Source: Caprella mutica
Taxonomy: Eukaryota > Arthropoda > Malacostraca > Amphipoda > Caprellidae
Assembly (NCBI GenBank): GCA_947561585.1
Contig: CANNZV010001818.1
Location: 124,001-188,000, forward strand
DNA length: 64,000 nucleotides
Reading direction: 5' to 3'
In this document: piece by piece, positions 49,346 to 61,514 of the stretch
Layout: the number at the start of each line of letters is the position of its first letter
How positions within the stretch are numbered: the stretch's first letter is position 1
Translations under genes and position numbers: made by a program
The notes under the pieces: generated by a model
Database searches by the model: none
What the model was told of the DNA's origin: nothing
Seen by the model: the letters and a program-made list of their open reading frames with translations, nothing else

Positions 49346-50090
49346 ATGGAGAATTTCATCAGCAGAAGATACCTTCTGACGTCATCGCATGCAGGTCGCG
49401 ACTCTTCCATTTTGGTTCTAACGGACAGGAGGCCAAAGATGTTCCTAATTTTAAATGAAGACCTGAAGAAGATGATAGACATGTCTCTTCGTAGTATTCC
49501 CACCATTGATAACATCACTATGGTGTCTAGTGGGATAAAGGGAGAAGTTATCATATTCTACAGATATCCTCTCACCGAATCTGCGAAAGATTTTACGGAT
49601 GTTGATAGCACATCTGAAAGAGAAGATCAGCGCGCTACCGAAGTTCAATCTAATGGAAGGAATTTCACTGATAACCGCAGTCTCGGAATTTCAAATCACT
49701 GTATGGCCAATGTATCGAATGCTAGTTCAACTGGATGTTTCTGTTGCAGGCTATTTAAAAAAGATGTTATGTAAGATTAATTGTATCAGGCGGTCAAGTT
49801 CTAGCGTCCTTACACACAATTCACCTAAAGGTAATAATTCTATAAACTCAAGTGGATGCAGCTCTATATATTCCAGTTCAAAATCTAGGAATTCATCTGC
49901 TTCTAGCATGAATCCAAGTTTATGTAATTACTTAGATACTAACTCCAATAACGAGGAATGTAATGATGAATATTCAAGTGATAATGAACTTGATTCTAAT
50001 ATTGTGACATTTAAGATAAACACCACGGAACTACGAAAAATAGAAGAAGCATTGCGTACCATCGATAATAATTATAAAATTAATGAATAA
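49346..50090 (+). pseudogene. 247-aa protein gene copy, frameshifted (unit B)
   Basis: Clear copy of the orphan frame. A run of five A in the other copies is six A here (49757-49762), between codons for LF and KK. The product shifts frame and stops after 142 residues (ending DVM). The rest of the sequence stays open in the other frame up to the normal stop. The splice signals (donor at 47935, acceptor before 49346) are unchanged. The protein would lose most of the Cys cluster and the entire Ser/Asn-rich and C-terminal parts. A sequencing or assembly homopolymer error is the alternative. Confidence 0.8.
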
Positions 50091-50234
50091 AAAATTTCAA
50101 AATCTATTTGATAGCATTGTATTTTATTTTTCCTATCAATTAATTTAGGCCTAAGCAATACATGGATTAAATGAGAGCTTCAAGTTACAGTAGAGCTCCT
50201 CTATAGTGGACTTCAATTACACCATTTAGCCTCA

Positions 50235-50410
50235 AATTACAGGAAGTGAATTTCAAATTAAAATTAGTCCATTTTAAGTTAAAATTAGTCAATTGCACAT
50301 TAAAATTAGTGAATTTAAATTAAAATTAATCAATTTCAAGTTAAAATTAGTCAATTTCAAATAAAAATTAATCAATTTCAAATCTAAATTAGTCAATTTC
50401 AAATTGAAAT
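50235..50410 (+). repeat. 20-bp minisatellite, unit B
   Basis: About 7-8 copies of the same unit as in A, a contracted version. Confidence 0.85.
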
Positions 50411-51100
50411 ATCGTATTTTTTCTCTGTTAATTATTCTCAATTCTGATATAAATAAATTTAATTCACAAAAAGTATCGTACATCTTGTTTTATTTATTTG
50501 TCCTATTCATAACAAGTCCAAATATATTCATTTCTATTTTTTCAAGAACATTATTATAGAAAAAGTTGAAATAATGAATACTAAATTTTTTAGTGTATTT
50601 TTTAAAAGCGGATAACATCATTAACTGTTGTAAAATAATACGTCACATTGACATGCTTGGACAGCATGTCAATGTCAGCGGAAAATTCGGTCTCGGAATT
50701 TTCAGTCTGAGTTAAATATAAAATAATGCTTATCAGTTAGATGTATGAGGGGGTGATGCCACTTCCAAAACCCCCTGCCAGGTCTTCAAACAATCATGAA
50801 ATGCGCGGTACAATAAACTACATAACAGCAACTAATGTTGAGAGACCATTTGTAATTCAGAGACCGAAATTTTCGCCTACCCGCTCCGGCGAATATTGAA
50901 TCGCTTGCAGAGCGCTGACTGATGTCGAAAAACTATCTTGGAAAGTCTGTGACCGCAAAGAATCGGTAAAATGTACCTAGACAGCATCGGTTTTGGTGCA
51001 CATGGCCACATATGTATATATCTGAAACATGAATCTAAATTCTAAAGAGACTTCCAGATTTGATGAGACGATCCCTAAAGTAACGAGCCAAAACCCGAAT

Positions 51101-51172
51101 GGGCTTGACCGGGAATTGATCCCGGGACCACTCGCACCCTAAGCGAGTATCATACCCCTAGACCATCAAGCC
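51101..51172 (-). tRNA. tRNA-Pro: tRNA-Pro (AGG), unit B copy with T-loop change
   Basis: Same 72-nt gene, but the B box reads GGATCAATTCC instead of GGTTCAATTCC. T54 of the T loop, normally invariant, is A. All stems still pair and the anticodon is AGG. Loss of T54 is expected to weaken TFIIIC binding and the T54-A58 pair, so this copy may be a nascent pseudogene. Confidence 0.85.
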
Positions 51173-51289
51173 ATGGGATAAGATCGAGTTATAAACTGGA
51201 ATCATAATATTTTATTCTAACTAATTTGGTATTTTCATTCAAGTTGAATCAAATGTCGATTTAGATATTCAGATAAATTTAAAATTTGA

Positions 51290-51655
51290 ATGTTCATTCA
51301 ATTCTTCATTTTCATGTTCATTTAATTCTTCATTTTCATGTTCATTTAATTCTTCATTTTCATGTTCATTTAATTCTTCATTTTCATGTTCATTTAATTC
51401 TTCATTTTCATGTTCATTTAATTCTTCATTTTCATGTTCATTTTTATGTTCATTTAATTCTTCATTTTCATGTTCATTTAATTCTTCATTTTCATGTTCA
51501 TTTAATTCTTCATTTTCATGTTCATTTAATTCTTCATTTTCATGTTCATTTAATTCTTCATTTTCATGTTCATTTAATTCTTCATTTTCATGTTCATTTA
51601 ATTCTTCATTTTCATGTTCATTTAATTCTTCATTTTTATGTTCATTTAATTGTTG
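51290..51655 (+). repeat. 24-bp minisatellite, unit B (about 15 copies)
   Basis: Expanded version of the 24-bp array, with one irregular shortened unit near 51441. The 143-codon frame through it is repeat-encoded (HFHVHLIL) and not supported as a gene. Confidence 0.95.
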
Positions 51656-53120
51656 GTATTAACGTTAAATTAGGCGTCTTGATATACACTTATGTTTATT
51701 TTTATATCTTATACTGATAAGGGACTTTGTCACACACAATATTTTATTACTTCTATATGATAAGCTCATTAATTTAATGAAATACTTAGATCTGACGTAG
51801 TATTTTTTATGATATCTACAACGTGTGGATTAGTCTTTACCAAATGATGGCGGATAAAAGTACTTTTTTTATTTGCTAATTATCAGGTTGAATTCATGTT
51901 ACAATGCTATTTAAAAAAAATGTATGAATAAAAACATGACATAAAAGAAACTAATTAACAAATCAACTTATTTAGTGTTGAACAAACAAAACTAATTTAA
52001 CTTGTAGACTTAACAATTACTAAATGTTTTACTATTTAAAACCTAGTGAAAGTTGTCACTTTATTAATATTAGATTAATTTTGTAAGATGTGATTAAACA
52101 TAATAATATCTAATTCAAAACTAATAAATTATAAAAAAAATATTGCTCAAAAACCATTGTTTAAAAAATACACCCTGTGACAATGTATCAATAAAACATA
52201 ATATTGTGATATGTAAAAACTTATTGAATTGTATTGTATTTCTACACAACCAAAAGTTGTTCCAGATGAATGCTTTCTATTAGAGTTGTACTTCCAAAAT
52301 AGAACTACTTTCCCATATCCATATATGAGAAGACTCTTAAATTATATGGAAAGTGAGAAGCAATTTCATTATCACTCTATACCACTATATGGCAAAATAT
52401 AGTTACTATATTGTATATTGAGAAACTAACAGAAATCTAGACATATGCTTATTTTCAGTATAGTGGAACATTTCTGCGCTTTAAATCACAATTGAGATCC
52501 TCTTTTCAGGACTATAATACATTATAGTCTGTCCCGTAATATCTATTTCTTAGTTCACACACAGAGACTCACTTCAGTGCTGACATTGATGTCACTCATT
52601 CATTAATCCTCTATGTAGAAGCTTTATATTTTCATTAGTGTTGCTGTGACTTGAGACAGAAGCCTATAACAACGGAGTGAATAGCAGTTAGTTTATTGTT
52701 CCTTTTGCAGCGGAAAAACCATTTTAATGAAATATTTTTATACCATTCGATAGATTATTAAATTTCGAACAATTCTAAGTTGACTCATTCCCGATTTTAA
52801 TCTACCGTTTAAGAGATATTCAAGAAAAAAGACAGAAATTGTTATTTTCTCACACTAATCGGCAGAGTTTTTTATTTTTCTTGTTAATTTTTCAGCGGTA
52901 AAACGATTATATTTAAAATAATTCTGAGTACGAAACTACCATTCAAATATGTATGGTTTTGAAGAAAAACTCATTTGTCTCACTGTTTCACAACTATTCT
53001 TCAAGAAATCGTACATCTGGCAATTTTTTCCCTATTGGTCCTGTTATAGTCTATGAACCTTGATTTTAACTTGTATTTCATTCATAAATGAAGAATATTG
53101 TATTGGAAAATTAGGCTTTA

Positions 53121-55907
53121 AACTGCGTCCATCGCTTTATTGCAGATCACTATTTTGTGAATAATTTTAATAATATTGGTCGTACAGTAGTGAAACTTTG
53201 GTCACTGGAAGATTGCTTCTATAGTATCTTGCTGCAATATTTTTTGAATCCATGAGAAAATTAGAAAGTTATGAACGTTTATGTATTTTGAAGGCATTTT
53301 AACTGTCCATCGCTTTATTGAAGCTCTGTGAAATGACCAAAAAATGAGCGATTAACTTCTACCGAGAGTGTAAAAATTGTAACAGATCCTGCTGAAGGTA
53401 AGACTCTTCTATAATTAGCTTTATAACTTGGAAGGGTTAAAAGAACAATAGTTTCTTTGTGGAAAATCCCGACACAAACCCATGGAGATATGAGGGTACG
53501 AGAAAGAGAATTTCCCCTTGAAATATGCGAAAAATACGCAGGCAGGTTATAAGGCAGCTAAAGGACACTAGTGCCTCCATTTTTGACAAGGCTGTTATTG
53601 GTCTTAAGTCAAAACAGTCCTGATGTAATGTCTCAAATGAAACGGTTAGAAATGCTCAATGGGGCTTAAAGGTCCCCTCCACTCTATTTTTTTTATTTCT
53701 CTATGCATTAGAACTAATGTTACTGATAATAAAACTCCAAACCATTTCAAATTTGGTTCTATAGTTTTATTATAATATGTAATTTAAGATTTTTTTCCGT
53801 TCTTTATACTACACCTCTGAATTTCAAGCGAAGAAAAAGCCCCCCCCCCCCCCTGTTCGATAGGCTAACACGATCCGACAAAATCAAAACAATAACAAAG
53901 CTGATTGATAGATATCAATAGATATCATTGCTACCGGTACTGTATTGCCACTCAAGATGTTCTTTGTGTTAATCGAGTTACTTTGTAACAAACTAAAAAT
54001 GCTTGACAAAGACACCTGCCTATTAATGAATGTTTTTTGATTAATTTGATTGAATTCCGATTTCAGCGTGATACCACAGCACTCCTATTATGTATTCGTT
54101 CATTAACTTAAAATGTACTATAATTTGGAGAATTGAGTCAATTGAGCTTTGGTCCAATATTATACTTTGTATCTATATGTCTTTATTTTTGACCGATGTT
54201 CAATTTCCCATCATTCAACATGCATTAGGGCATAGACTTATTCTTATGACCTATTTTTTAACAACATATCATGCAGACACTGAGACACAGATGTAATTAA
54301 AGTAAGGTATGGACCAATTAAAGCTGACTCAAACTAAGGTGCAAACCCTGCCTTACTCAGATTTAGTGTTACCTAACTTTAATATTATAGGTACATAGGC
54401 TCTAGCATAGCTAGGCCGGTCTTAGCGTATCCATAATCCACCTTATCCGCGTAAGTTACGGTAGGTATTCTAAGATTCACTTTAATATTTATCGTAATAG
54501 TGTAGTTCTAAGACAATGGATCCATATAAAGAATTCAATTACCTTATTAAGTATTTCTTACTAATCGTTTTCATATATCATAAAATTTTCCGATATTGAG
54601 AACTGTTAATTTTTATACACTTTCTATTTGAACGCAGATCTGTGATTTGAAATTTTGGATAGGTATGCGCTATGTATATACGAACAAACATCCTACTCAA
54701 GTATGGGGGCCTTTTTCTTCTAATGAAATTATGAATCTCAGAATGAGAAAAAACGAAATGCGAATATTTCTTATATAATTAATTGTGAACAGAATACTTG
54801 ATCGATTTAAATTCTGTTTACTGCGATATGTTATATAACCTTAGCTCTACAAATTTAAAGCAATACCAGAATTTTTTTAATTTAGAGTGGAGAGGACATT
54901 TTAAGACCAGAGAACAGGGCAATCAAGTCATGAGAGTATCTCAATTGATGCCCAGAGATATGAGGAAAGAAGTTGTAACCCTTCGAGCATGAGATTGTGC
55001 GAAGTAATGCAAGAAAATCATCTTTTGCCAACGAGATAAATGCAAAATATTAGGCCAAGGGAACAAAAACTCAATAAAAGAGGCAATGTACGATTGGATT
55101 GTTAGGTTTACACCCTCTGGTACTCGGAAAGGGCCAATTAACGTTTCACCAATGATGCCCGCTTAAAACATAAAGCCACAGCCTCCTTGTTGACGACGAA
55201 ATCAGTGTGGATAAACAGCTCCAGTAGGATCCAAACTTTAACCCATCTATCCAGACAATCAAGGGTGGCTCTTTCTTCATCTGTTAAAAGAACAAGTAGG
55301 AAGTTTGTTTTCATGTAATTCTGTGTACATTTAATGCCTTTTTCCTTTTGGGTCTTGTCCATAGGAGGCCTGGAAATATGCTCCACGTTCCTTGTCGTCT
55401 CATTTAAGACACTGTTTGGACGAATAACCAATGACAGCCTTGTCAAAAATGGAGGCAGTAGTGTTATTTGGCTGTCTTATAACCTGCCTGGGTAGTTTTT
55501 GCATATTTCGAGGGGAAAAAGCTTCTCCTCGTACCCTCATCTCTCCTTGGGTTGGTGTCGGGATTTTCCATAATAGAAACTATGGTTCTCTTATCCATCC
55601 CAAATTCTTTAGCTAAATATAGAAGAGTCATCCCTTCTGCAGGACCTGTTACAATTTTTACCCTCTCGGTAGAAGTTAATTGCCCATTTTATGGCCTTTT
55701 CACAGAGCTGCAATAAAGCGATGGACAGTTAAATGTCTTAAAAATACATAAACGTTCATAACTTTTCAATTTTCTCATGAATTAAAAAATATTTCAGCAA
55801 GATCTATAGAAGCAATCTTCCAGTGACCAAAGTTTCACTACTGTACGATCAACATTAATAAAATTATTCACAAAAAAGTGATCTGCAATAAAGCGGTAGA
55901 CGCAGTC
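53121..55907 (-). mobile_element. Tc1/mariner-like element, unit C
   Basis: Nearly identical to 42021-44805, including the TA flanks (53119-20 and 55908-09) and both internal direct repeats. Shared by duplication rather than a second insertion, since the flanks are the same. Confidence 0.85.
54902..55702 (-). pseudogene. Tc1/mariner transposase remnant, unit C
   Basis: Copy of the unit B remnant with the same stops and lost catalytic positions. In the aligned frame it differs by very few residues, such as IVNKES against VVNKEA. Confidence 0.75.
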
Positions 55908-56547
55908 TACATCGGTAGAATAGATACATCTAAATAAAATAGAAAAAGAGATGATCAACACCAAATGTTGTTTTCGCTTTTGTGGCCGCTTTCAAATCCA
56001 GATGGCGCTTTTTAGAACAGAAATTTCCGAGAATGGTGTATCGTACTGTAGTATAATATCTTTGGTAAATCGCTTTTTAAATACCTTTTCGAGAAGGATT
56101 AAACATTAATCGCATTGTATAAAATGGCAGCTTATAATTAATATTATGAACAATAAAAAATAATTGAAATATCAAATAAATTTGGAAAACAAAGTTAAAA
56201 TATAATTTTTTTCCAAGAACAACCTATTGAGCAGTGAAAATACACCAGCACGATATGTAATTTTAAATGTTTTACAGTTCACCTTTAATCTAATTTTTAC
56301 TTCAATTAGAATTTCTTTATATTTATTATTTTTCAATATTATCACTAACAGACTTATAAAACCTTCAACATTGAGTTTAAATAACCTCTTAATAATATGG
56401 ATTTCCCGTTGAGCTTGAATCTTTTCCATCAGACATATAAATGCATAAATATATCTGTAAAATTACCCTTCTCCATCAATCGTAATATTCCTAAATTGAA
56501 AACTTACTGATCTCTTTATTTTAAATTCCAGATATCTTTCATTCATC

Positions 56548-57877
56548 TCTCTAATATCTAACCTCTACTCTAATATCTAACCTCTACTCTAATATCTAAT
56601 CTCTACTCTAATATCTAACCTCTACTCTAATATTTAACCTCTATTCTAATATCTAACCTCTACTCTAATATCTAACCTCTATTCAAATATCTGACCTCTA
56701 CTCTAATATCTAACCTCTACTCTAATATCTAACCTATACTCTAATATCCAACATCTACTCTAATATCTAACCCCCACTGTAATATCTAACCCCACTCTGA
56801 TATCTAACCTCTACTCTAATATCTAACCTCTACTCTAATATCTAACCTCTACTCTAATATCTAACCCCCACTCTAATATCTAACCCCACTCTGATATCTA
56901 ACCCCCACTCTAATATCTAACCCCCACTCTGATATCTAACACCCACTCTGATATTTAACCCCCACTCTAATATCTAACCCCCACTCTGATATCTAACCTC
57001 TACTCAAATATCTAACCCCACTCTAATATCTAACCTCTACTCTAATATCTAACCCCACTCTGATATCTAACCCCCACTCTAATATCTAACCCCCACTCTG
57101 ATATCTAACACCCACTCTGATATTTAACCCCCACTCTAATATCTAACCCCCACTCTGATATCTAACCTCTACTCAAATATCTAACCCCACTCTAATATCT
57201 AACCTCTACTCTAATATCTAACCTCTACTCTAATATCTAACCCCACTCTGATATCTAGCCTCTACTCTAATATCTAACCCCACTCTAATATCTAACCCCC
57301 ACTCTAATATCTAACCCCCACTCTAATAACTAACCCCATTCTGATATCTAACCTCTACTCTAATATCTAACCTCGACTCTAATATCTAACCCCACTCTAA
57401 TATCTAACCCCCACTCTAATATCTAACCCCCCACTCTAATATCTAATCCCCACTCTAATATCTAACCCCACTCTGATATCTAACCTCTACTCTAATATCT
57501 AACCTCTACTCTAATATCTAACGTTTACTCTAATATCTAACCCCCACTCTAATTTCTAACCCCACTCTGATATCTAACCCCCACTCTAATATCTAACCCC
57601 CACTCTGATATCTAACCCCCACTCTAATATCTAACCCCCACTCTGATATCTAACCTCTACTCTAATATCTAACCCCACTCTGATATCTAACCCCCACTCT
57701 AATATCTAACTTCTACTCTAATATCTAACCTCTACTCTAATATCTAACCCCCACTCTAATATCTAACCCCTACTCTAATATCTAACCCCCACTCTAATAT
57801 CTAACCCCTACTCTAATATCTAACCTCTACTCTAATATCTAACCCCCACTCTGATATCTAACCTCTACTCTAATATC
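56548..57877 (+). repeat. 19-bp minisatellite, unit C (about 70 copies)
   Basis: Variant order follows unit B almost repeat by repeat for the first 1 kb. The differences are concentrated in the last 10 or so repeats. Confidence 0.97.
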
Positions 57878-60443
57878 GAATAATTGAGTACATACTTATT
57901 TAAAGTTATTTTGACTGAATGTTGTGACAAGTCCCAAAAAACGTGCTTGCTCAATATATGTGCACATTTTGAATTTGAAAAGCAGTCATTTTGACTGCTT
58001 GGTAGTTCTAGTGATAACATCCTCGTCATGTTTCTCTCTTCAAACATCGTCAGGTGGAAAGGTCAAAACTTCAAAAGAGTCATTAGAAATAACAAAAGAA
58101 ACGTGTTGTTAAAAAACTATTCCGAAATAAAAATTATTTTTAAAGTTATTTTTACTGGAAAAATAGTATTATTGATATACCTTATAAGTTATAACTCACT
58201 TTATAAAAAGTATGTCACATTGAAATGAGATATACAGTATAGCTAGTCTGGGGCTACAGGTTCAACTCCCTTGTGTATGAGAGAGTTCTTTACCAGGGTG
58301 CAGGTAATTGTACAGTATTTGATATGGAGTACAAAGAGAGGAAATACATATAAGAGAGAGAAGTAAAGGAATAAATGATAGATAGAGTTATAAAATGAAA
58401 TGATAGTAAAAGAATAAAAGATGTAAAATGCCTTTGAATTTCACTAAAACTGTAAAATAATACTAAGAAAAGAAATATCATTATAAAATTGTAGATACCT
58501 AATTTTAAAGTTGAATCTGATCCAAAGGAATTTGAATGTCCTTCTAATCAAAGTAATTCAAATTTATTAGATTCAATTTCAACAGTAAAATATATAGTCA
58601 CAAATGTACGTAGTGACTGCGTGGATGCACAAGATAATGTCACTATCTATGTTTCGTATCAGCAATGATTATTTCCTCTTACTAAGAAATTGATATATTT
58701 TTTAGTATATTTGTGTATTAATTAACTGTATATATACAATTACAATTATTGCTTTTACTTTATATGGCTGGATTTAGGAAATATGGAGTAATCATAATAC
58801 GCACGTATTATTGCTCATCTTGATATACGAAGATAAGCTGAAAGACAATCGAAGCCTCCTTGCTTCCTCATACTGTTCGACTGCGTTCAAATTCTTCTTC
58901 ATTTCCTGTGACGGACTCGCAAACGGTGGACAAAAAAAACTCATCTTCGGAACTGCAGAATTTAAATTAGTTCTAATATCTGTGCTCACAAAGAAGAAAC
59001 TCATTTTCTACATTTTGAGGTAAGATAGATTATTTATTGGTGTTAATATTCTACGTGTTTGATAAAGTGCTGTTAAAAGTATTATAAAAGTATAATCTGT
59101 TATTTTATAAACTGATATCAAATTCATGAAATTAATGATAAGTTATGTAAATTTCTTTATAATAGAAAGACTTTATACATCATTGTATGTAATTATAATT
59201 TGCTCCACATATTAACTTTATTAGGTAGCAAATCAGTATAATATTCATGCTCGAATTATTATTTCTAGCGTGTATAAATTGATAGTAAAACAATCGTTAC
59301 GAAATTTCCATTTACCTCGTGGTTCTGATATATGAGTGATATTCAGTAATCGAAAGTGTTTAATGTTTGTGTAATAAGTACTTAGCTAAAATAGTGATAG
59401 ACCTATTATGGAATAATTGACTAAAATGTATTAGCATCAACCCAAAAGAGTAAATAATTAATGAAATACCAATTATATTTACAATTGTGACGCACATTTC
59501 AGTTTAATAACTTACATAGTTTATTCTCTAAGACCTACGGACAAAATGGTGGTGACCTAACCATGAACAGGAACTGTAAACCGGTATATATATTGGTACG
59601 GAGATTAAAATTCCATAAATCTATCAAAAGCTATCGTCATTTTCTGTTATCTAGAACCACCTCTTTATAACATTGTTTGCTATGCATTTCATTGGTAGAA
59701 CGGATCTAAGATAATTATAAATTGAGGAATAAAGTGACTTCGATCCAACTCACGTAATTGACTCATTGAAACATCTTTATTGAACTAAAAAAATACAAAA
59801 TACAAATATACAATTAATACATGGTTTAAAATTAGGTTCAAACCCTTATATAAGTATTAGAACAGACTTTTCGGGCAAACAGAGAATGATAAGGCAAGTG
59901 CTAAAAGAAAAAGTACAGACTTAACAATTTACTCATTTGACAAAAAAACAATAAATTGATTCAAAGCATAAATTGATCATCCATTAGATATGACCATATG
60001 GTTGTACTTTCTTCTTAGTGTAAATGAATTATAAAATGTATGAAACTAGTTTTTTGTTCAGAATAATTCTACAAGAAACTTTGTAACATATATACTTATT
60101 TAGGTATAACCATCTAATCTAATAAAATGAACTCTTTCCTCATTATAAACTTTCTTGTTCCGTTATTTCAACAAATTGTAAAAGAAGTTCAAATAGTCCA
60201 TCATAGGTTAGAATTGATGATGGAATCTTAATAATATGAATGATATTTTCATCTTGTGTTATTAGTTTTTGCTATTTTATTTAAAAAAATTAGATTTTCC
60301 GTTCCTTAGTATTTTTTCATAATTTTTGTTTACAGAATGAAACAATAATTTGATTATTCTGACTATAACAAAGCTTTAAATCTTACAACTAATGTCAAAA
60401 ATAAAGTAACAATTTGAACTAACTTACTTCCTTTTTCCAACAG

Positions 60444-61187
60444 ATGGAGAATTTCATCAGCAGAAGATACCTTCTGACGTCATCGCATGCAGGTCGCGAC
60501 TCTTCCATTTTGGTTCTAACGGACAAGAGGCCAAAGATGTTCCCAATTTTAAATGAAGACCTGAAGAAGATGATAGACATGTCTCGTAGAAGTATTCCCA
60601 CCATTGATAACATCACTATGGTGTCTAGTGGGATAAAGGGAGAAGTTATCATATTCTACAGATACCCTCTCACCGAATCTGCGAAAGATTTTACGGATGT
60701 TGATAGCACATCTGAAACAGAAGATCAGCGCGCTACCGAAGTTCAATCTAATGGAAGGAATTTCACTGATAACCGCAGTTTCGGAATTTCAAATCACTGT
60801 ATGGCCAATGTATCGAATGCTAGTTCAACTGGATGTTTCTGTTGCAGGCTATTTAAAAAGATGTTATGCAAGATTAATTGTATCAGGCAGTCAAGTTCTA
60901 GCGTCCTTACACACAATTCACTAAAAGCAAATAATTCTATAAACTCAAGTGGATGCAGCTCTATATATTCCAGTTCAAAATCTAGGAATTCATCTGCTTC
61001 TAGCATGAATCCAAGCTTATGTAATTACTTAGATACTAACTCCAATAACGAGGAATTTAATGATGAATATTCAAGTGATAATGAACTTGATTCCAATATT
61101 GTGACATTTAAGATAAACACCACGGAACTACGAAAAATAGAAGAAGCATTGCGTACCATCGATAATAATTATAAAATTAATGAATAA
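60444..61187 (+). CDS. Unrecognised 247-aa Ser/Asn-rich protein, unit C copy
   Basis: Intact frame with donor at 59020, acceptor before 60444 and AATAAA overlapping the stop. It is the most diverged intact copy. Changes against unit A include Lys for Arg in TDKRPKMF, Pro for Leu (MFPIL), MSRRS for MSLRS, YPLTES for YPVTES, DQRATEV, FTDNRSFG, CIRQSS, NSLKANN, SIYSSS and NELDSN. Nearly all differences alter the protein. The Cys cluster and the C-terminal LRKIEEALRTIDNN are unchanged. Function unknown. Confidence 0.6.
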   Translation: MENFISRRYLLTSSHAGRDSSILVLTDKRPKMFPILNEDLKKMIDMSRRSIPTIDNITMVSSGIKGEVIIFYRYPLTESAKDFTDVDSTSETEDQRATEVQSNGRNFTDNRSFGISNHCMANVSNASSTGCFCCRLFKKMLCKINCIRQSSSSVLTHNSLKANNSINSSGCSSIYSSSKSRNSSASSMNPSLCNYLDTNSNNEEFNDEYSSDNELDSNIVTFKINTTELRKIEEALRTIDNNYKINE

Positions 61188-61190
61188 AAA

Positions 61191-61514
61191 ACTTTCAAAT
61201 TTAAACAATTTCATTGTATTCTTATTTTTCCTAACAAATTAATTAAGGCCATATACATGAATTAAATAACTGCTTCAAAGTTATCAGAATTTAGAAGTCA
61301 ATTTAGAAATACACTTTAACGTTATTTAACTACACCTTTGTTATATTCTTGTAAGGAACCACAGTAGTGTGCGTAAACTTATGTTATAGGGATAGGTATG
61401 AAATCGTATTCTATTCAGTTGGAGGAAGTTCTAATAGGTGTTAGAATTTGTTTAGCGAATATTGAATCGATGGCCGAGCGCTGACTAATGTGGAACAAGC
61501 TGTGAGCGAAAAAT
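61191..61514. other. Diverged flank of unit C
   Basis: It still resembles the sequence downstream of the gene in units A and B ('ttcattgtattc', 'attaaggccatatacatg'), but with many changes. Positions 61449-61507 ('gaatattgaatcg', 'gagcgctgacta') match 50888-50960. About 530 bp including the 20-bp array is missing. It reads as an older or deleted version of the module end. Confidence 0.6.

Larger units (their letters stand above)
41571..52669 (+). repeat. Tandem unit B
   Basis: An 11.10-kb unit in direct orientation to A and C. It carries the Tc1/mariner-like insertion, a 19-bp array, exon 1, the frameshifted gene copy, a short 20-bp array, a tRNA-Pro with a T-loop change and a 15-copy 24-bp array. 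Confidence 0.92.
52670..61190 (+). repeat. Tandem unit C (3'-incomplete)
   Basis: Direct repeat of unit B at a spacing of about 11.10 kb, almost identical through the Tc1/mariner-like element, 19-bp array and exon 1. Strong homology ends just after the stop codon of the gene, so the 20-bp array, tRNA and 24-bp array are missing. Confidence 0.9.

Noticed and set aside
51286..51717. 143-codon open frame rich in HFHVHLIL
   Set aside because: It is the translation of a 24-bp tandem repeat. The unit length is a multiple of three, so every frame stays open. Its ATG and tail come from flanking noncoding sequence.
58792..59023. 70-codon frames on both strands over the first exon in unit C
   Set aside because: The frames are disrupted in the other copies by small indels. 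After splicing the plus-strand frame would not join the main ATG in frame, so the exon is best read as 5' UTR.
19851..61190. Whole duplicated region as an assembly artefact
   Set aside because: Left arm, A and B/C differ by many substitutions, private insertions with target duplications and array lengths, which a duplicated contig would not show. B versus C is so similar that an artefact there cannot be fully excluded.
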